A stretch of DNA of 50,767 nucleotides from assembly GCA_944387055.1 (NCBI GenBank), contig CALXDL010000025.1:1-50767 (forward strand), written 5' to 3'. Source of the stretch: an uncultured Oscillospiraceae bacterium (GTDB taxonomy: Bacteria > Bacillota > Clostridia > Oscillospirales > Oscillospiraceae). Under the pieces are notes generated by a model. It made no database searches. It saw only the letters and a list, made by a program, of their open reading frames with translations, and was not told where the DNA came from. Below are positions 47,392 through 50,767 of this stretch, one piece after another. The translations under genes were made by a program, and so were the position numbers. How positions within the stretch are numbered: position 1 is the first letter of the stretch; every line of letters starts with the position of its first letter.

Positions 47392-48882
47392 TCATCCCAC
47401 ACTCTCCACGAACTGCAAGAACGCCTGCCGCCCCGCCTGTGTGCGCTTATAGACGCCAGCGTGCTCCAGCACCTGGGCGAACACCGCGCCCACTTCCTGC
47501 TCCAGTACGGACAGCGCGTCCTCGTGCGTGAGATCATGGCGCTGCTGGAGCTCCTGCGCCCAATCGGCGTGCTTGGCCAGCGCCGGGTCTTCCCGCGGGT
47601 CGCCGCCTTCCATCAGGACCTTGGCCAGCGCCGCCAGCTCGTCCTTGAGCCGCGCGGGCAGCACCGCCAGGCCCATGACCTCGATGAGGCCGATGTTCTC
47701 TTTCTTGATGTGATGCAGCTCCGCGTGGGGATGGAAGATGCCCAGCGGATATTCCTCCGTGGTGCGGTTATTGCGCAGCACCAGGTCCAGCTCGAACTGT
47801 CCCTCCCGCATCCGGGCGATGGGCGTGATGGTGTTGTGCATCTGCCCCTCGGTCTGTGCCAGGATATCTGCCGCCGGGTCACTATAGCTCCGCCAGGCCG
47901 TGAGGATCCGCTCTGCCAGGTCCACCAGCCGCCCGTCGTCCGCGCAGCGCAGCCGCAGCACGGACATGGGCCACTTCACGATGCCTGCCTCCACATCCTC
48001 ATATCCCCGGAAGGACACGCTCTGCTCCACCGGCGCCTTCTCCATGGCGAAGGTATAGCGTCCGCCCTGGAAGTGATCATGGCTGAGGATCGAGCCGCCC
48101 ACGATGGGCAGGTCCGCATTGCTGCCCACGAAGTAATGGGGGAAGAGCTTGAGGAAGTCCATCTGCCGCCGGAACGTGGACCGGTCGATCTTCATGGGCG
48201 TATGACGGCCGTTGAGCACGATGCAATGCTCATTGTAATAGACATAGGGGGAATATTGGAGGGACCAGTCTTCCCCGTCCAGGGTCAGGGGGATGAGGCG
48301 CAGGTTCTGCCGGGCCGGATGGTCCAGCCGTCCGGCATAGCCCTCGTTCTCCCGGCAGAGCTGGCACTTGGGATACCCGCTCTGCACCGCTGCACGGGCG
48401 GCAGCGATGGCGCGGGGGTCCTTTTCGGGCTTGGAGAGGTTGATGGTGATGTCCAGGTCACCATATGGCGTAGGCGTGACCCATTTGCGGTCTTTGACGA
48501 TGCGGTAGCGGCGGATATAGTCACTGTCCTGGCTCATCTGGTAATACCAGTCCGTCGCCGCCTCAGGGGAGGAGGCGTACCGCTCCCAGAATCCCTTCAC
48601 CACCTGGGAAGGCCGGGGCGTCAGCCGGCCCATCAGCTCCGTGTCCAGCAGGTCCCGGCTGGCCACGCCGTCCTCGATCCGCCCATGAGCCACGGCCCAA
48701 TCCAGGATGTCCCTGAGGATCTCCTCCAGCGGGCGCTCCGCAGGGAGCACCTCGGGCGCCTTGAGATCCGTGAGGCCCAGTGCGGCCAGCAGGCGGTTCT
48801 CCGCCCAGGTGCGGTCGGTCTCCTCGATGAGGCCCGTGCGGACGGCGTAAGCCGCCAGCTCTGCGATGCAGGTATCGATCAT
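47392..48882 (-). CDS. galT: UDP-glucose--hexose-1-phosphate uridylyltransferase (type 2)
   Basis: 496 residues, the large Firmicutes-type GalT that differs from the shorter E. coli form. Landmarks: FWERYASSPEAATDWYYQMSQDSDYIRRY near residue 98, PKCQLCRENEGYAGRLDHPARQNLR near 170, HFVGSNADLPIVGGSILSHDHFQGG with active-site His near 270, and GIFHPHAELHHIKKENIGLIEVMGLAVLP near 390. It exchanges UMP between UDP-glucose and galactose-1-phosphate. It starts 12 bases after galK. Confidence 0.96.
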   Translation of the reverse strand: MIDTCIAELAAYAVRTGLIEETDRTWAENRLLAALGLTDLKAPEVLPAERPLEEILRDILDWAVAHGRIEDGVASRDLLDTELMGRLTPRPSQVVKGFWERYASSPEAATDWYYQMSQDSDYIRRYRIVKDRKWVTPTPYGDLDITINLSKPEKDPRAIAAARAAVQSGYPKCQLCRENEGYAGRLDHPARQNLRLIPLTLDGEDWSLQYSPYVYYNEHCIVLNGRHTPMKIDRSTFRRQMDFLKLFPHYFVGSNADLPIVGGSILSHDHFQGGRYTFAMEKAPVEQSVSFRGYEDVEAGIVKWPMSVLRLRCADDGRLVDLAERILTAWRSYSDPAADILAQTEGQMHNTITPIARMREGQFELDLVLRNNRTTEEYPLGIFHPHAELHHIKKENIGLIEVMGLAVLPARLKDELAALAKVLMEGGDPREDPALAKHADWAQELQQRHDLTHEDALSVLEQEVGAVFAQVLEHAGVYKRTQAGRQAFLQFVESVG

Positions 48883-48894
48883 CCTCTCTCCTCC

Positions 48895-50175
48895 TTATCC
48901 GATGCGCGCGCCGCCCACCGGACGGATGGACAGCACATGGCAGCTCCCAGCGCCCAGGACCGCCTCGGTCCGGGCCTGGAACGTCTCCAGCAGATCCAGC
49001 GGCACGAAAGCCTGGGCCGTGCCGCCGAAGCCGCCGCCATGGACCCGCACGGCGCCCCGCCCCTCCAGGATGCGCTCGCTCAGTCCGATGGTCACCAGCA
49101 GCTCCTGGGCCGTGGTCTGGCCCGTGGGCACCACGTTCTGGAGGTAGAGCGCAGAGGACCGGCCCGAATCCCGCACCAGCTCCAAGAAGCGGCCGAAGTC
49201 TCCGTCCCGCAGGGCCCGGGCCTCTTCCGCGGCCCTGCGGTCCTCCGCGTAGAAGTGGAGGGCACGCAGCACCGCCCGGTCACCGGCAGCTTTGCGGACC
49301 TGGGGCAGCGCCTCCAGGAACGCCTCCTCCGGCACTTCCCGGAGGACCTCCTTCCCGAAGTACTGGCTCACGGCCTTGAGCTCGCCGGTGATGGCGGCAT
49401 ATTCCGCCGTCAAGTCCGCGTGGCCCGCGCCGGAGTCCAGGATGCACAGCGCATATCCGGCGGCATGCAGGTCCAGCCCGATCTGTTCCACCTGAGGCTG
49501 GACGGGATCCGCGAAATCGATCGCCACCACGCCGCCCACTGAGGAGGCCGTCTGGTCCATGAGGCCGCAGGGCTTGCCGAAAAACACGTTCTCCGCGTAC
49601 TGTCCGATCTGGGCAAGCTCCACCGCGCTGCACCGGCCGTCCCAGAAGAGGTCGTTGAGCATGGTCCCGATCAGCACTTCGAACGCGGCGGAGGAGCTCA
49701 GCCCGCTGCCGCCGGGCACGTCAGAGACCAGATAGGCGTCCAGGCCCGCGCTGCTCAGGGGGCAGCCCAGGGCGGAGAGCCGGGCGGCCACACCGCGGAT
49801 CAGGGCGGCGGAGGTGTTCTCCTCCTCCGGCCGGGGCGTCAGCTCCCGCAGGTCCACCACGATGAGGGGATAGCCCTCCGACTGGACCCGGATCATCCCG
49901 CTCTGATTGGGCGCCGCAGCGGCCAGGATATCCAGATCCACACTGGCGGCCAGCACACGGCCATGCTGGTGGTCCGTGTGGTTGCCGCCCAGCTCCGTGC
50001 GTCCGGGCGCGCTGAACAGTGCTTCGGGGGGACAGTCGAACGTCTTGGCGAAACCCGCGCAGACGGCCGCGCAGCGCTCCCGCGCCGCCTGGCAGCGGTC
50101 CGCGCCATACAGTTCCGTCAGCCGTCCGTCCATCTCGCCCGCCGCCAGGCGGGCCTCCAGGGTCGTGTGTTCCAT
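48895..50175 (-). CDS. galK: Galactokinase
   Basis: 426 residues, GHMP kinase fold. Motifs: SAPGRTELGGNHTDHQHGRVLAA (galactokinase signature, Firmicutes variant with Gly-Gly-Asn instead of Ile-Gly-Glu) near residue 57, SDVPGGSGLSSSAAFEVLIG (ATP motif) near 150, GLMDQTASSVGGV (catalytic Asp) near 205, and VRVHGGGFGGTAQAF near 380. It phosphorylates alpha-galactose at C1. AAGGAGG precedes the ATG. First gene of the operon and divergent from an AraC-type regulator. Confidence 0.95.
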   Translation of the reverse strand: MEHTTLEARLAAGEMDGRLTELYGADRCQAARERCAAVCAGFAKTFDCPPEALFSAPGRTELGGNHTDHQHGRVLAASVDLDILAAAAPNQSGMIRVQSEGYPLIVVDLRELTPRPEEENTSAALIRGVAARLSALGCPLSSAGLDAYLVSDVPGGSGLSSSAAFEVLIGTMLNDLFWDGRCSAVELAQIGQYAENVFFGKPCGLMDQTASSVGGVVAIDFADPVQPQVEQIGLDLHAAGYALCILDSGAGHADLTAEYAAITGELKAVSQYFGKEVLREVPEEAFLEALPQVRKAAGDRAVLRALHFYAEDRRAAEEARALRDGDFGRFLELVRDSGRSSALYLQNVVPTGQTTAQELLVTIGLSERILEGRGAVRVHGGGFGGTAQAFVPLDLLETFQARTEAVLGAGSCHVLSIRPVGGARIG

Positions 50176-50266
50176 GGGCGATCTCCTCCTTTTCTTCTTA
50201 CCTTGAATCTAACAGCCTCTCCGCGCTTTTTCCATTCACTCCCGTGGCCTCTTCCCTGGATTTTTG

Positions 50267-50295
50267 TTGCAAAATCGGTTGCGCAGGCGTATGCT
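50267..50295 (+). promoter_or_regulatory. Possible promoter of the AraC-type regulator
   Basis: TTGCAA (50267-50272) and TATGCT (50290-50295), spacer 17. A GTTGC direct repeat (50266 and 50279) lies within it. I could not identify a confident gal operon promoter in the 160-base divergent gap. Confidence 0.5.
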
Positions 50296-50335
50296 GGTAA
50301 AAACGGTGTCGCAAGCGGGGAAGCGAGGGGCGGAC

Positions 50336-50767
50336 ATGACGGATTTCAAACATTCCTTCAAAGCGGCGGATCGGGCAGAGCTGTCTCTGATCGTCTACAA
50401 TACAGGCTTCCAAAAGTGCCCGGCGGACTATGGCTGGGGGCCTGGCGTGCGCGATCACTATCTGCTCCACTATGTGGTCTCCGGCTGCGGGACCTACGAG
50501 ACAGAAGGCAGGACTTTCGTCCTTGGTCCCGGCGAGGCATTCTTGGCCTGGCCAGACGTGCCCATCTATTACCGGGCGGATGGGGAGGAGCCTTGGGAGT
50601 ATTACTGGGTGGGGTTCTCCGGTCCCAGTGCGCCGCTGCTGCTGGCCCAGACCGCCTTTTCCCGGGAGCGCCCTGTGCTGCGCCCCATTTATGGGGAGCG
50701 TCTGCGGCAAGGGCTGTTGGACATCTACAAAGCCCGCGGCGCAGACTATCCCAGTGCTGTGCGGATG
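50336..50767 (+). CDS. AraC family transcriptional regulator, N-terminal part (cut by window end)
   Basis: The first 144 residues are present, covering the AraC-type cupin sensor domain: RDHYLLHYVVSGCGTYETEG, FVLGPGEAFLAWPDVPIYYRADG and PWEYYWVGFSGPSA, the last a near-universal mark of this family. The two C-terminal helix-turn-helix motifs lie beyond the window. GAGGGG lies five bases before ATG. Divergent from galK, it most likely activates the gal operon in response to a galactoside; that role is inferred from position only. Confidence 0.88.
   Translation, partial: MTDFKHSFKAADRAELSLIVYNTGFQKCPADYGWGPGVRDHYLLHYVVSGCGTYETEGRTFVLGPGEAFLAWPDVPIYYRADGEEPWEYYWVGFSGPSAPLLLAQTAFSRERPVLRPIYGERLRQGLLDIYKARGADYPSAVRM

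Noticed and set aside
47461..49542. A 693-codon plus-strand frame opposite galT and galK
   Set aside because: Shadow; the gal genes are unmistakable on minus.
1..50767. CRISPR arrays, tRNA or rRNA genes, insertion sequences, prophage
   Set aside because: No regularly spaced repeats, cloverleaf signatures, transposase motifs or terminal inverted repeats were noticed on either strand. A tRNAscan and IS search would settle it.

Overview
The window reads as chromosomal DNA of a high-GC, spore-forming, gut-type Clostridia (Oscillospirales-like). Evidence: spoIIP and the spore protease gene gpr; strong AAGGAGG-type ribosome binding sites; several well-placed TTG/GTG starts; TTGACA/TATAAT-type promoters with 16-17 bp spacers; Firmicutes-type galK-galT-galE-galM and rpsF-ssb-rpsR blocks. 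No tRNA, rRNA, CRISPR array, insertion sequence or phage gene was recognised. The high GC content produces many long antisense reading frames; these were discarded.

Layout. 1-4.2 kb: part of a Ter-associated stress module (TelA and YceG-like protein on minus, C-C bond lyase-like protein on plus, between divergent promoters). 4.3-8.0 kb: secreted YcdB/YcdC-SLH protein and a penicillin V acylase/bile salt hydrolase-like Ntn hydrolase. 8.1-8.8 kb: DUF554 membrane protein. 9.2-14.3 kb: three M20 amidohydrolases around a polytopic membrane transporter. 14.6-15.7 kb: small coiled-coil protein and endonuclease IV. 15.9-19.0 kb: GntR regulator with a palindromic operator at its promoter, an SDF-family symporter and an Asp/Glu racemase-like protein lacking its first catalytic Cys. 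19.0-21.2 kb: fused chromate transporter and Vat-like acetyltransferase. 21.5-25.1 kb: MacAB-like ABC efflux operon. 25.4-30.1 kb: thiamine salvage locus with two divergent TPP riboswitches (thiE-thiD-cytX on minus, thiW-thiM on plus).

30.3-42.3 kb is mostly conserved housekeeping: spoIIP; rpsF-ssb-rpsR; a VOC protein; tatD with its linked radical SAM gene and a GlsB-type protein; rpsT divergent from gpr; exonuclease III; EamA and MATE transporters; metG. 42.4-45.2 kb: RNA cyclic phosphodiesterase, a HAD hydrolase, and an ECF sigma/anti-sigma pair. 45.3-50.8 kb: a complete Leloir operon (galK-galT-galE-galM, minus strand) divergent from an AraC-type regulator cut by the window end.

How it works together: thiamine is salvaged (HMP uptake by CytX, thiazole uptake by ThiW, kinases ThiD and ThiM, joining by ThiE) and both arms are switched off by thiamine pyrophosphate. 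Galactose is taken to glucose-1-phosphate by the gal operon. The M20/transporter and SDF/racemase-like loci look like uptake and processing of amino-acid conjugates or dicarboxylates. The most unusual points are the racemase-like protein with Ala in place of the first catalytic Cys, the back-to-back TPP riboswitches, the GntR gene with a doubtful start codon and a perfect operator palindrome, and the internally duplicated YceG-like protein of the Ter module.
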